DNA of 64,000 bases from Lutjanus erythropterus (Eukaryota; Chordata; Actinopteri; Lutjaniformes; Lutjanidae). Positions 49,194 through 60,681 of this stretch are shown here, in pieces. The DNA lies in contig CM034609.1 of the NCBI GenBank assembly GCA_020091685.1, forward strand, positions 14,910,023-14,974,022, read 5' to 3'. Within the stretch, counting starts at the first letter, position 1. Each line of letters opens with the position of its first letter. A program made the position numbers and the translations under genes. A model generated the notes under the pieces. That model did no database searches. It saw only the letters and a program-made list of their open reading frames with translations, and was not told where the DNA came from.

Positions 49194-49361
49194 ATCTGAA
49201 ACTGGAAAATTGGACATCTTCAGTGATGGACAAAAGACAGCAAGAGTGGATGTGTGGGAGGGTGTGGACAGAAAAGAGTCTTTTTTTTTTTTTTTTTTTT
49301 TAAAGAAAAGCCAGCTGATATTACTGGGGTGGATCCCTGTTAGCACATTTAGATAATAAAC

Positions 49362-49775
49362 ATGATAAACGCATTAAATGCTTTGTGCCTTAATTCTCAT
49401 AACATTCTAACTGTAATTATAACTACACCTCTACTGAGTGCTTTGTTTGCAACAAACAAGTGGACACAGTCATTGCAGAGAGCTGCTGCAGTAGAGTTAT
49501 GTTGTTTTCTTTCACCCGGAGTAGCTGCAATGTGTTGCACTGTGAATTCTGACATAACTGCAATATTACATAAGCGTCACCCAGCTTCTCTGACACCATA
49601 TGGCCATATGTTCTCCGATTCTCAAAGTGACAAACTGAAGGTATGGCCAGGTGAGTCACTCACACCAAACAAATGCTGTCATTTCTCCAATAACCGCATC
49701 ATGTTTTACGTTCATGTTCTCGGCTTTGCCGCACACCTCGGATCACAATTTGTGAATAATCTTATGGTTGATTAA
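49362..49775 (+). other. 137-codon open frame, probably not a gene
   Basis: This is one of the longer open frames in the desert. The frame opens at an ATG, but the predicted protein shows no domain, no clear signal peptide and no low-divergence match that I recognise. No good splice sites frame it. The perfect 14-bp palindrome CATATGGCCATATG (49597-49610) lies inside it. Confidence 0.15.
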
Positions 49776-49980
49776 ACATGATTAAAGGGCCTTTGGATAA
49801 CTGTGGTATGCAAGAGTTGAATTTGTATTTTTCTTACTGCAACTTCAACAGGTGGTTGCAATTTGTGATTATTATGTTATTTGGTAAGTGCAAGGCGTCT
49901 ACATAGCACAATACAGACATAAAAAGATTTTCTTCCATTCAACCCACTCCACCAACACTCTAACCTTGATTAAGAGATTT

Positions 49981-50249
49981 GCCAGTTTTGACAATTGATT
50001 AATCAGCAAGCAAAGATGTCAATGATATGCTGACTCCAGCTTCTTAAATGTAAGGATTTTCTGTGATAATAAATGAGGAGAGTCTTTAGGCTTCAGGCTG
50101 CCAACTGGACAAAATAAGTAACCAAAAGACATCACGTTAGGCTCTGGGAACCTTTCATGATCCTTTGCATTTTTAGGACTAATTGATCAGTCATGAAAAT
50201 AAATAGCAGATCAATCACTAAAGAAAATAGTTATTAGTTGCAGCCCTAC
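49981..50249 (-). mobile_element. hAT-like MITE (GGGCTGCAACTAA family), reverse copy
   Basis: It ends TTATTAGTTGCAGCCCTA, the reverse complement of the family's left terminus, and contains ACAATTGATTAATCAGCAAG and CAGCTTCTTAAATGTAAGGA blocks. The other terminus is decayed. Confidence 0.65.
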
Positions 50250-51638
50250 AACACTGTGTACATGGACGAGAACAAAAAACACAAAGGACATAAAAACAAC
50301 AGACATTAAAAAAATAAATAAATAAAAAATACAAGCACAGCCACATCCCCCGGTTACCCAGGAATCCCATGGCCATTATAGACATAAACCATTCAAATAT
50401 AAAGGAATTAAATACTTTTACCGATTACCTCCATCATCCATTATAATATCCATACATAAAGTAAGTTGCAGTAGGGATTTGCACTACATTTCATAAGTTG
50501 TTTAAGAATACATTCATGGCCATAAACCCATTTACCATAATTCCTCTGGTTATTTCAGTTATTAGAAACACAGATGCTGAAGTTGTTTTGGTTCAGAAAT
50601 ACATCCCCGTCTCTCATCACTGGTGTGTGTGTGTGCGTGTGTGTGTTAGTGTTTCACAACCCAGAAAATCAGTATAATCCCACTGATTTCAAATTAATCC
50701 ATCCATCTGTAGAGATTAAGTTGTATTTGTTTTTTGTTTTTAATAAAAAATAAACATCTCTATACCTGATATGGCATGCTGTTTAGGAAACTGAAGACAC
50801 TCATTCTCATACATACATATTTGCAAGTGCAGCCATACAAAACATTAATATACCACACACACAAACAAAAGAAAACACAAACTAGCCAAACAAACCTCAA
50901 AGGCAGTTATCCATCTTAAAATTAATGAACACATTAAACCATACATACCACATCACCCTAAATGTGTTAGCTGTAGTATTGTTTTTTTGTTTGTTTTTGT
51001 TTTTTTTTTTTTACATATTTGGAAGTTTTTTGAAGTGTAGGAAGATTTGCACTCTTAGAAATTTACAGTAGTGGTAAGTAGTTTCTCTTTGCAAATGTTG
51101 ACTCTGGATTCAGATTGCTGGCAAATACTCATATTTCTGCATCCTGTGCTTGTCTCCATGACAACGGGGACTCAGATGGAAGCTGTTGCTAGACACTGTT
51201 TTTCAGTATACGGTGGCCTGAGCGCCGAATGAAACCTCCTCTGTTCTCTTCTCTCCCTCTTCGTCCTTCTATCTCTTCTATTCTTCTTTCATTTCTGAGC
51301 TGCTCTTGTCTCCGACATTGAAACTACAAATACATCATGTACAGGCTGTGAACACACAGGATCACTTTTTTGTACCAGAGAGATCATTTGTCTTGCAGCC
51401 AGGTTAAAAAAAACAAAAAAAAACAGAACACACAGAGGTGTAGCCACACAGATGCAGGTAAAAAACACAATAAAATGCATGAAAACACTAAGTGCCAACA
51501 GAAAACCTACAGTATGTTTAGCCATCTCTAAAAGCATCACCATCAGCCCCCCGTAGTGAAATGGGAATCTAATCATCAGCTGGGTCATCGAGGGTATTTA
51601 ATGGTTTGGTGACTTAAATAAATTATTCAGGTGTAAGC

Positions 51639-51676
<38 letters not shown>

Positions 51677-53359
51677 TCAGTGATCAAGTGATCAACAACT
51701 GCTTCAGTTTGAAATCATCTTCCAGCTTGGTATAATGTATGTGGGCGTCATGTTAATGTTGCCTAAACTTTGCAAATGTCTGCTGGTTGCATCAGGCAGT
51801 TGTGGTGGCATTGCAGCAGGTTCTTCACTGTCTGTAGCCTGCTAGGGATGTGCAGTGAACTCTTCTAGCTGTATTCATTTTTTTCCCCATATCATCCAGC
51901 CACAGTTGTCCATTCTCTGTTAATTTTCCTGCCATTTTTCTTGCTGCCATTTTTGTCTTGTGAAGTTTCACAAACCTCCTCACCCCACCACCTGACAACA
52001 GCCATCTGCTCCACATCGCCAACCCGTTATTATGAAGCAGCCACATTAACGGCTGCATTTGTGACTCAGCTCACGAGCCTCTCTCTGCGGCCAAACTGAT
52101 CTGGCCTCATTTATTTCCTCGTCTGAAATGGCATTAATAAAATATGCCCTCGAAATACGGAAATGAAATCTATGTTTACATATGAAGTTAAAGGACGTAA
52201 GTAATTATTTTATTTGGATTCATGTCTATATTTGGCACACATCAATATTTATGCATGCATCAGGGCTGACTTCTGACTATAAAAGTTAATATATCAGAGG
52301 AAATGTTTATTGCTTTGAAATGGATGCTTATTAGAAAGAAAAATTGATGTAAGCTATAATATGGACAGATTTTTTTCCTGCCTATACTTGTACAGGAACT
52401 TGAACGTCAAAAACAATTGTGCTTTGTTCAAATATTCATCAGGGCTATGGAGGACATTCTTTAACACAGTATCTGCTATTTGAATACCTAACTTTTTTAA
52501 TGTTTCTTACTCAACAGTTATAATGGTGTCACACAGATTCATAATAGCTCTATGATTCTATCATCTCCACACTATGTCAGCTCTTCTTCTACACATCCGT
52601 CTTGTATCAAATTAACCCACTTTTCCAAATCCAGAGGCAATAAACGGCACAATCACAATGACGGGGAAGTGGAATAAATGAGCTATCAGCCAGCAGCATT
52701 GTGTGCTTATGAAGGTGGAGTTCCTTTATAATCCTGCTTTACTTAGTGGGAACAGAGCCTTTGCACGTGTAAACGACTGCCTAACAGCCTAACGCCACAC
52801 GGCTGAAAAACAGGATTGCTGAATAGATACGAGAGTGGTTCATTGAGCTTGCCAACTTGCCATTTTCAGTTATCCTAATTTAACCACAGTGGTGGGTGAC
52901 GTGAAAGAGAAAGGATTATAACAGTGATATAAAAACAGCAGTGTGGTCAATATGGTCAACAGATTTTTTATATTTTGTACTTAGTTTGTTGCCAGAATTT
53001 CAAAAAAGTAGGCTGGATAATTTGGTAGACTGTCAGCCATGATGTTGTCTCTCTACAAACTGACTCTTAAACCAAACAACTGTTTTTAATCTTTATATTG
53101 AAGTTAAACCTACATTCATTGATGTTGGGCAGCACAACAAGCCATAAAGTTCACGGTCCCAAAGTTTTAGTTAACACTTAGCAACATATCCAGCAATAAT
53201 GGAGCAACATTCATTTGCTTTTCTGGCCATCTGATAATTTACTGGCAGCATGTTAAATGTTTTCATTATTTAATTAGGGGGTGTTAATTTGTGCTTTGAG
53301 CAAAACCGCTGTGAAACAATCAGAAAGTAATGTTTCTCCGTTCTCTGATTCACAGGCTT
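50250..53359. other. Intergenic sequence, no gene seen
   Basis: TG runs lie at 50622-50647 and 51641-51675; a T-rich run is at 50995-51013. The interval 52040-52165 is non-repetitive and GC-balanced (conserved-element candidate). No exon is recognised. Confidence 0.45.
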
Positions 53360-53364
53360 TCTTG

Positions 53365-53775
53365 TTACCACCATTCAGTCTCTTTGACCAATGCTGTGTA
53401 CTCTCTTTCAAATGAAACAGCATAAACCAAAGGAAGCTTCTTGGTATCACTATGAGACACAGAACTGTAGCCAGACCCAGACATCGAAGACGAGCACACA
53501 AAATAAACAAAGTGACGCAACTTCATCATTTGGTCCATGAACTCCGTCTGGATAGCACACAGTTTCGGGGATATTTCAGGCTGAGTTAGTCCAACCAGGT
53601 GGCGGGATGTCACTGTTGGGCAGTTTATCAAAGACAACAGAGCAGATAAAATAAGCAGAGCAGAAACAGCTGAAATTGCAGCTGAAAATAACAGCAAACA
53701 ACCAGACAGAGACCACTTGACATTGGTGGTCTCAGCTTCCAAACAAACTCTGGTGCACTTTGTGGGCTGAAAGTA
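53365..53775 (-). repeat. Open frame of about 125 codons inside a probable teleost repeat
   Basis: On the - strand, a good acceptor (TTTACTTTCAG ending at 53771) precedes a frame that encodes a hydrophobic stretch (SGCLLLFSAAISAVSALLIL) and about 80 further residues. I first considered a membrane-protein exon. The frame has no ATG at a useful place, and the DNA (GACATCCCGCCACCTGGTTG, GAGTTCATGGACCAAATGAT, TCTGGCTACAGTTCTGTGTC) agrees with my memory of a dispersed percomorph repeat. I therefore call it a repeat, but the assignment is unverified. Confidence 0.45.
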
Positions 53776-54090
53776 AACAAACCAACCACAGGATTTTATG
53801 ATAGCAGATACATGATTTTAAACGCTAAACTACTAAAAAAAAATCCATCTGCTGATCATGGAGTCTGCTCAGGAAGCGTAGTTACATTTTATCAGTACAT
53901 GTTATGTATATATCAATGGAAATCAATTCATAACATGCATCCACAAATCATTACTATGCAAGACGCCTCCTTTACATCCTGTCTCAGCCAGTTAAAAATC
54001 CCAGTACTTTATATCAGCACTGCCAAAAAAATTACATGTTTGGTACCAACTGTTGTATAATAATCCACTGTTGGAAAGATTTGGAAGTGG

Positions 54091-54575
54091 TTAAAGGGAT
54101 TAATTGAAGCGGGGTTGTGTGAGATACTTCTCCATAGTTAATTTATTACGTAGTTCAGAGAAGCAAAGAGGACCAGCACAGAAGATAAGCAATGTACTGA
54201 TGTGGACAGGGTCAGAAGCATTAGGCCATATAAAAAAGGCCCATATTTAGAATGTTTTCACTACATTACTTAGCCGTCAGCTTTCTCTGACAAGAAACTA
54301 ACCAGTCAAGGCAGCAGCAGACCAGCAACTCCTGTGTTCTGCGAGGTAAAATTACTGTTCCTGGTGATTGCTTTAGAAAGAACAATATTTTTCTTATGCA
54401 ACAGTGGTTTTCCATCTGTCTGATGGTAAGGTAAAGTGGTGAAAATACTGTGAACACAGAGTATACTTAAACTAATATTGATTTTTTTAGTTGGCTAAAA
54501 TAGGTTTTGCTGCAGACGCACTTCACAGCAGTACACTGATTAGCTTCCTAGACTGGCGCCCCCCACTTCTTCCCC
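54091..54575. mobile_element. Palindromic non-autonomous element, copy 2
   Basis: It shares CAGAGAAGCAAAGAGGACCA, AAGCAATGTACTGATGTGGA, CAGCAACTCCTGTGTTCTGC, GGTAAAGTGGTGAAAATACT and CACAGCAGTACACTGATTAG with copies at 354 and 63466, and has the same inverted layout. The left terminal TTAAAGGGATTAATTG is a decayed form of TTAAAGGGATAGTTC. Confidence 0.7.
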
Positions 54576-54976
54576 TACACACACACACACTCACACAGGG
54601 ATACAGGGCATGTGCATCTTCTTGCAGAGGTTCTTTTATATTGTGATGTTTATTATTTATATTCAGACGTTCTCATGTTATATTATCTTATTCTGATGAC
54701 TATTGGACCATCTGATGCAAGACGAATTTCCATGTGAATGGACACCCAAGGTAAATTATTATCATCACACACAGGGTTACATAATAGAATTAGAGTCGCA
54801 GTTCTGTTATGTTACACACATGCACAATATGATTAAAGTATAACGTATATAATGTAATATAAATATAGCCACAAGCAACAATGAATGGGGTCCAAGCAGA
54901 GCACAAGTATTTGGATGGTTGTAAGAAACAAGCATTGATAAGAGACAGCACAGAGTCACACACACAGGTGGGATTT

Positions 54977-55047
54977 GGTCTCATGGGGATTCGAACCCTT
55001 GACCTTTGAATCCCCAGAGAAGGTGAAGACTGCACCATTGGGGAGAC
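54977..55047 (-). ncRNA. tRNA-like sequence, probably a tRNA pseudogene or SINE head
   Basis: On the - strand a 71-base stretch has closing GTCTC/GAGAC ends, an A-box-like TGGTGCAGTCTT and an exact B box GGTTCGAATCC. The T stem pairs only partly and no clean anticodon arm forms, so it is unlikely to be a working tRNA. An 8-bp inverted repeat GGGGATTC/GAATCCCC overlaps the T arm. Confidence 0.35.
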
Positions 55048-56064
55048 ATTGTTTCCACACACCTTACAAGTTGAGGCAATCACATCAGATGTGCAAAACT
55101 GGGGCATATTTATCTGTTTAAGCTTAAAATGCTGATGAAAATATTGGTGACAAAATTCTGATTAAAAGCACAAATCATTCTGCTGGTTTCAGGCGCTGTG
55201 TCAAATATTTTGGCGATATTTGAGCCAACACGGAGCAAAAAAGAAAATGTTGTGCATACAAGACAAATTCTAGCAAGACATTAAATATTACTGCAGACTA
55301 TCTGAACACCGTATGAAACAATTGATATCTGCCACCTAGAGCTTATGAGGTGTAAACTTTTCGCATTTATGACATTTGCAACCCACCAGCCAATTTTGTT
55401 TTCATCTTGCAGTTTTTTCTGTACAGACACTTTTAGCGGAGTTAAATAAGAAGGAAGAAAGAAAGAAAGAATAACCAGAACAAAAACAATCAGGGTTCAC
55501 AGCAAGCAATGCTGTTTGGAACACTTTCTCTACTAACCTGTAGTTCTATTTATCCATCGAGACCGTTTTGGTGTGAGTTGCCAAGTTTTGGATATATAAC
55601 TGGTAAAGATGTCGGTCTTCTCTACAATGTAAAAGCTAATACGTTGGGTGTACTCAAAAAAAAAAATTTACTCTGCAAAGTTTTCAGATCGTTGTTGAAA
55701 TAAAAATAAAGTAAACCAGAGGCTTTAAATCATTCCTGCCTTCCACATCATTATTTCATCTTTATCTTCCATAATTTTAGGAAATATATCAGCTGATATT
55801 CTTTGAACAGCAAATATACATTAACACATTTGATCCCTCAAAAGTGGTTATGACAGGTAATGGAGCTAGTATTTTTAATAATTATAAAGAACTATGATTT
55901 AAAAATGTGAACAGAACAAAACACATGTATAATAAACCTGAATTAAGGAATGAGGATTGACTGTACACAGAATGCATTTGAAGGTTTGAAATGCCAACCA
56001 CAGTAACAGTAATTATTTTCAGAAATGTTTAATAACCCTGTGTTTCATATTAAAAATAGCCTAC
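55048..56064. other. Region downstream of the orphan - strand exons, no coding exon seen
   Basis: If the transcript from 56.7 kb is real, this is its intron 2. A short GAAA run lies at about 55453-55470. Confidence 0.4.
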
Positions 56065-56143
56065 CTGTGACAGCTGCTGACAAAGAGAAGAGGCCAGAGT
56101 CGGGCTGTTTAAGTCAGTGACGACAGTCTGCAGCACAGATCAA
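56065..56143 (-). ncRNA. Predicted second non-coding exon of an unidentified - strand transcript
   Basis: On the - strand, a TTCTATTCTTTCAG acceptor precedes a 79-base exon beginning TTGATCTGTGCTGCAGACTG, which ends CTGTCACAG before a GTAGGC donor. It holds no ATG, so it would be 5' UTR or part of an lncRNA. Prediction from sequence only. Confidence 0.45.
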
Positions 56144-56628
56144 CTGAAAGAATAGAAAATGTCAGTCAGTAGACTGAAAGACTATAAGAAAACATGTCTA
56201 AAAAAGATTAATGTGGGTAATTACATTTCTAATTGAAGGAAAAACTGTTGAATAAGGCCTCGTCTATGAAAAGATGTTTAGATCATGGTAGTTTGAGTAG
56301 TTGTTATTCATTACTTCCACCCCTGCTCACCAAACACAACTGTTCAGGTCTTCAGCAATAAACAGCAAAAGGAACTCAGTTTGTTCAGTTCAGTATCTCA
56401 AAATTTGGCCCGAGTAAACCCTCTTCACTGAAAACAAATCAAATTAGGATCTTTGGGAAGTTTTAGTGGTTCAGTTTAGTAAAGAGTAAAAAGAGTAAAT
56501 CAACTCGCCAACAAAGTTAATTAGAGATCTAGTTGTTTGGTTCATGCTCAAACAGAAAATCAAACACCAAAGTTTTGTGAAAGAAGAAAATAAAGGGGAA
56601 AATGAAGACCTGGCGTTCACCAACTCAC

Positions 56629-56705
56629 CTGCAGTGAAGGGAGATTATTGATCGGCTGATTCCGGAGATATTTGGTCTTTTCAGAGACTCACGTGGCGTT
56701 TTTCC
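56629..56705 (-). ncRNA. Predicted first non-coding exon of the same transcript
   Basis: From an inferred start near 56705 the - strand reads without ATG to CACTGCAG at 56629, followed by a strong GTGAGT donor. The exon would be about 77 bases and the first intron 485 bases. Confidence 0.5.
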
Positions 56706-56800
56706 CACGCCGTCTTTCAAACGCCATCACTTCCTTTTATCTCCATTTAAAAGAAGAGACGTGGGCCGACGATTAGAAAAACGGTCAGTGATTGGTTGTC
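56706..56800 (-). promoter_or_regulatory. - strand promoter with CCAAT and TATA-like boxes
   Basis: Read on the - strand: CAACCAATCAC (CCAAT box at 56795-56791), then GATAAAAGG (TATA-like, 56741-56733). These would lie about 88 and 32 bases before a start at about 56705, the standard spacing. A CACGTG E box (GCCACGTGAG) lies at about 56692-56697, near the start. The block is CpG-richer than its surroundings. Confidence 0.5.
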
Positions 56801-58078
56801 AGGATGGACAGGTGACAAGGGGGTGGGCTTCATTCATTAAACATTATTATAAATATACCCGAATTAGCCAAAAGGATAGTTTTTATTGACCAGATTTAAA
56901 GTTGGAAACCTAAAATCAATATGGAAATGAAGAAAGAAGTAAATGAATTAAAGAATGGACAAAACCACTTAATCTACTAAGTAGTGGTGACAGTAGTTTT
57001 TGATTTGTTTGTTTCTGATTCATTAGGATTAGTTCACTTTATTAGTAAGTGTTACGAGATTGTTTAATCTTAAATTAGAGGTATTATTACTTTATTATTA
57101 TTTCTAAGCAGAGATAGTGTGCAGTGGAGTGAAGCTGCTGTGGGTTATTTCTGTTGTGTCAACTCAGGTGGAAAAGTGTCTTCAGTTGTAGCTTTTATAA
57201 TTAAAACTGATCACTTTTCTGTAACACTGGTTATGTGGGGCTGAAACATGGAAGAACCACAGCTGGAACACAAATTAAAGCACATTCAAGGAAATGACAT
57301 GAAGTCTATGGTCAGGTGCACAAAAAAAAATCTCTGAAGTGAGCAAAGTTCATGGAAAATGTGTAATGTGTTCCTCTGAACACTTGGTGGAGCAACAGAT
57401 CCCAGGATCAAAATGAATCGATTTGAAATACTGCAGTGCCATCTTGTGGTGAATCCTCATTGTGTTTCCACAGTCAGTCTTGAATGACACTTTTCATCAT
57501 ATACCCCTATAAGTGCTTTTTTTTTTTTTTTTTGTCAGTGTGAAACATCAAATTTACAGCAAAACTGATTGATTTTGTTGAGGGGTCATTTTACACTCAG
57601 CTATGATTGGTTTCTGTGGTGAGTGGGAGAACAGGTGGAACTTGACCTCTCCTTCAGGGGGAGTCTCCTTTTCCAGAGCAGCTTAAGCCACCTGTGTGTC
57701 TTATATTTTCCGGGAGAAAGTGAAGATGACACACAAACTCCCCACTCTGTTAACCGTGAGTTGATCATTTTCTTCTGTTTGGCTCCCCTCCCCTCCTGTC
57801 CAGTGAGAGGAAGTGTTTGTGCGGGAGGTGGGTCACGAGGTGTAACAAATACACTGGGTGTTGTGCTCCGGCTTCCTTGTATGAATGGGCTGAGTGGGTT
57901 GGGATGATGAGAAATCTGGGGATTGGGATGAAGCACATGAGCCTCAGCATGTCTAATTTTAGTATGTTTTAGATCATTCTTGAAAGGATGTTCAAGCTTC
58001 AACTTCAATTTATGTAAAATACACATCAGAGAGTCTCAGTACTTTACAACAACAGAGAAGAACAAACTCAATATGACA
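56801..58078. other. Intergenic sequence, no gene seen
   Basis: Poly-T lies at 57518-57534. The 141-codon - strand frame at 57601-58026 and the overlapping + strand frame have biased composition but no domain; I do not call a gene. 57600-57860 is GC-balanced and non-repetitive. Confidence 0.45.
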
Positions 58079-58265
58079 CACTGTAAATCATTTTAAGCTT
58101 GTTTTACTTGAAAATGTTCCCTGTTGCCTTAAAAATGTGAATTAACTGAATATGGGCTGAATAAATTGTTCAAAGTCAACTTTTGAAAATGTAAAACCAG
58201 TTAGTTAGTGAACTTGAGAAAACCTTCAAGTTCAATAAGCTCAAATATTACATTGAATTAAGTAA
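58079..58265. mobile_element. CACTG(T/A)AAAAA-type MITE, decayed copy
   Basis: It opens CACTGTAAATCATTTTAAGC and holds TTGAGAAAACCTTCAAGTTC, as in related copies. The far end is uncertain. Confidence 0.4.
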
Positions 58266-58539
58266 GTGTATGTGGATGTAGGGAATTAATTTGATACTGA
58301 CATCATCATGAAATTAACAACCATGATTTCTTTTAACATGCAGAAACCTGACTCCAAAAAGTTGGCTTGTTGTGTAAAATATAAGACAGTACAAAGACAA
58401 GATATTTAATGTTCAAACTGATGAACTGTTTTTTGTAAATATATATTAATTCTGAATTTTATGCCTGCAACACATTATGATAAAGTTGGGGCAGGGGCAT
58501 GTTCACAGCTGTGATAAATCAGCTTTTCTATGAACAACA

Positions 58540-58870
58540 CTCAGTAAGCGTTTGGGACACTAATGGTTAAGTCTTTCTCATTTTTGCTTGATATTTAATC
58601 AACTGATCAACAGTCTGGGGTCTCTGTGCTTCATAATGCCAAGGCACACTCTGCATGTGTTGCACATGCAGACACTCTGTCTTGGCATTGTCTTTCTGAA
58701 CTAAGCAGGGACATCCCTGCAAAAGAGGTAGTCTGGATCCCAGCATGTTGCTCCAAAACTTGTATGTACCTTTCAGTATTAATGGGGCCTTAACAGATAT
58801 TACAGTTAGCTACTTGGCTTTTGGTCTTGCCCCTTATGTGTAGAGATTTCACTTAACAATCTTAAACTGT
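58540..58870 (+). repeat. Old interspersed repeat containing a strong hairpin
   Basis: TTGTCTTTCTGAACTAAGCA, GTTGCTCCAAAACTTGTATG and TACCTTTCAGTATTAATGGG match, from memory, a dispersed vertebrate/teleost element of DNA-transposon type. The hairpin at 58638-58687 lies inside it. Confidence 0.4.
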
Positions 58871-60598
58871 TGGACTATTAGTCCACACAGTTTTTTTTCA
58901 CAAAGTGGTGACTCTCATATATAATATGTAATACATTTACCTTAAGTTAACAAAATAAAAAGGATTAGATGATTGATTCCCCAATTTTACAGTTCGTGTG
59001 GAAATACCCACACATGCAAAATTTAAGCAAAGCAAAATTTAGGCTCACTAACAATCTTGTTTATGCAATATAAAAAGTTAAAAGGCTTTGTGGAGAGCTT
59101 TGGAGGGATTGTTTTTGAGGTTATGTTGCCACTCGTGACATGGAGGTTGCTGTAAGGAAAGGGGTTGAGCCTCAGCTGTTGTTATGAACTGAAGACCCGG
59201 GTGACCGGACAGCTTTGCATCTGTTGGTCGACAGATGCAAAGTTATTACTGTGCTGAGCAGTTGTCCTGTGTTTTGCCACTCAGTGTTATTATAGCTGAA
59301 GGTGCAGAACCCATAATGAAAATGCGGGCAGAGATGTGTGCCCTTTGGGCCTCTTATACACAAACATACATAATGCACATGCATAAACAGTAATCCTCCA
59401 GCTTCCATTCTATACAGTGTAATACACTGTACAGAATGAATGAATATGAATAAATAGTTTACCTGGGATACATGTAAATATTCTACAAATACTGAGAAAA
59501 TTCAGAAAGTACTAAAGGGCAGAAAAAGTACATTCTGCAGTGACAAAAATCAAAGACAATTTTAGGAAAACTTGAGCTTTAGATGGAATTAAGATAAAGA
59601 TAAAAGATAAAAGATAATCCCAATTTAGACTGAGCCTAAAACTTTGAACAAGGTTCTTTGCAAAAACTTTCACATTAAAAATAAATTGATTAACTGAGGT
59701 CATCGAGTGGAAGGAAGAAGGAACAAAATACTTAATATTCAATATTAAACCAGTCCCAGAGTCAGCAAGCAAGAACAAGAGGAGACAGCCTTTGTGCTGA
59801 ATAATGCTATTGCTTATGAGTAAAATCAAGCATATTGAAGAGTATGCAGCAAAGAAAATACACTGCTAATGCAATGTGAGTATGACTGAAATAAGATTTG
59901 TATTGCTAAGCTAAATGCATGAACTGTGAATACTCTGTTAAACAGGCATGTGGCTTGCATGCACCTTCTTATCCTCTCAGATGCTATTTGATATTATTAC
60001 ATGACTGTGGGTTGTATTTTGACAGTGATTAACCGAAGCCCAAAAATTGCGGGGAAACCCCGTCGACCTTCCTGCCAGAATGCAGCTTGTTTTGCTTGTC
60101 AAATCAGCTGCCCTGGAGATATTTCAGAGGAAATCTGGGGACAAGAAGGAGGCAGGAGGGAGAAAAATTAGGATGAAACGCAAGTGATACCTTTGTCATG
60201 GTGGTGCCAACCTGCCATGTGATGAAAGATCATGAGTGATGTTGGGAAAGTCCCTGCATGGCAAAAACTTTTGAGAGCAAAGGTTACTCCTTACCTCTGA
60301 GTAAATCAGCATCACATTTTGAGGATGATTTTGTTATATTCATTTTGTTATTTTTTCATCTTGTGATGGGGAAGTCCTCTGGACAGAGAGGGTGATTGGG
60401 CTGTAGGATGCAGAGTGAGTCTAGAATTATGGCCGATTGAAAGCTTTTCTGGACTCGGTTCAAGAAGTGCTGACGAAGCAAGACTAAACATCGTGAACCG
60501 CAGTTGAAAGATTTGCACATGTGCTGGCTCCCCCTCCACTCCTGCCACCCCGGGATTAGTCCCATCCTGGGAGAGCAGCTACTTTTACATGTGTGCAG

Positions 60599-60602
<4 letters not shown>
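58871..60602. other. Intergenic sequence, no gene seen
   Basis: It contains the inverted repeat at 59406-59438. Frames at 59172-59408, 59512-59829 and 60348-60548 are unsupported. Confidence 0.5.

Positions 60603-60679
<77 letters not shown>
60603..60679 (+). repeat. (AC)n microsatellite
   Basis: About 38 uninterrupted units, the longest perfect dinucleotide array in the window. Confidence 0.98.

Positions 60680-60681
<2 letters not shown>

Noticed and set aside
57601-58026. 141-codon - strand frame rich in Pro, Ser and basic residues
   Set aside because: No domain, no supported start or splice context, and an overlapping frame on the other strand. Composition alone can explain it.
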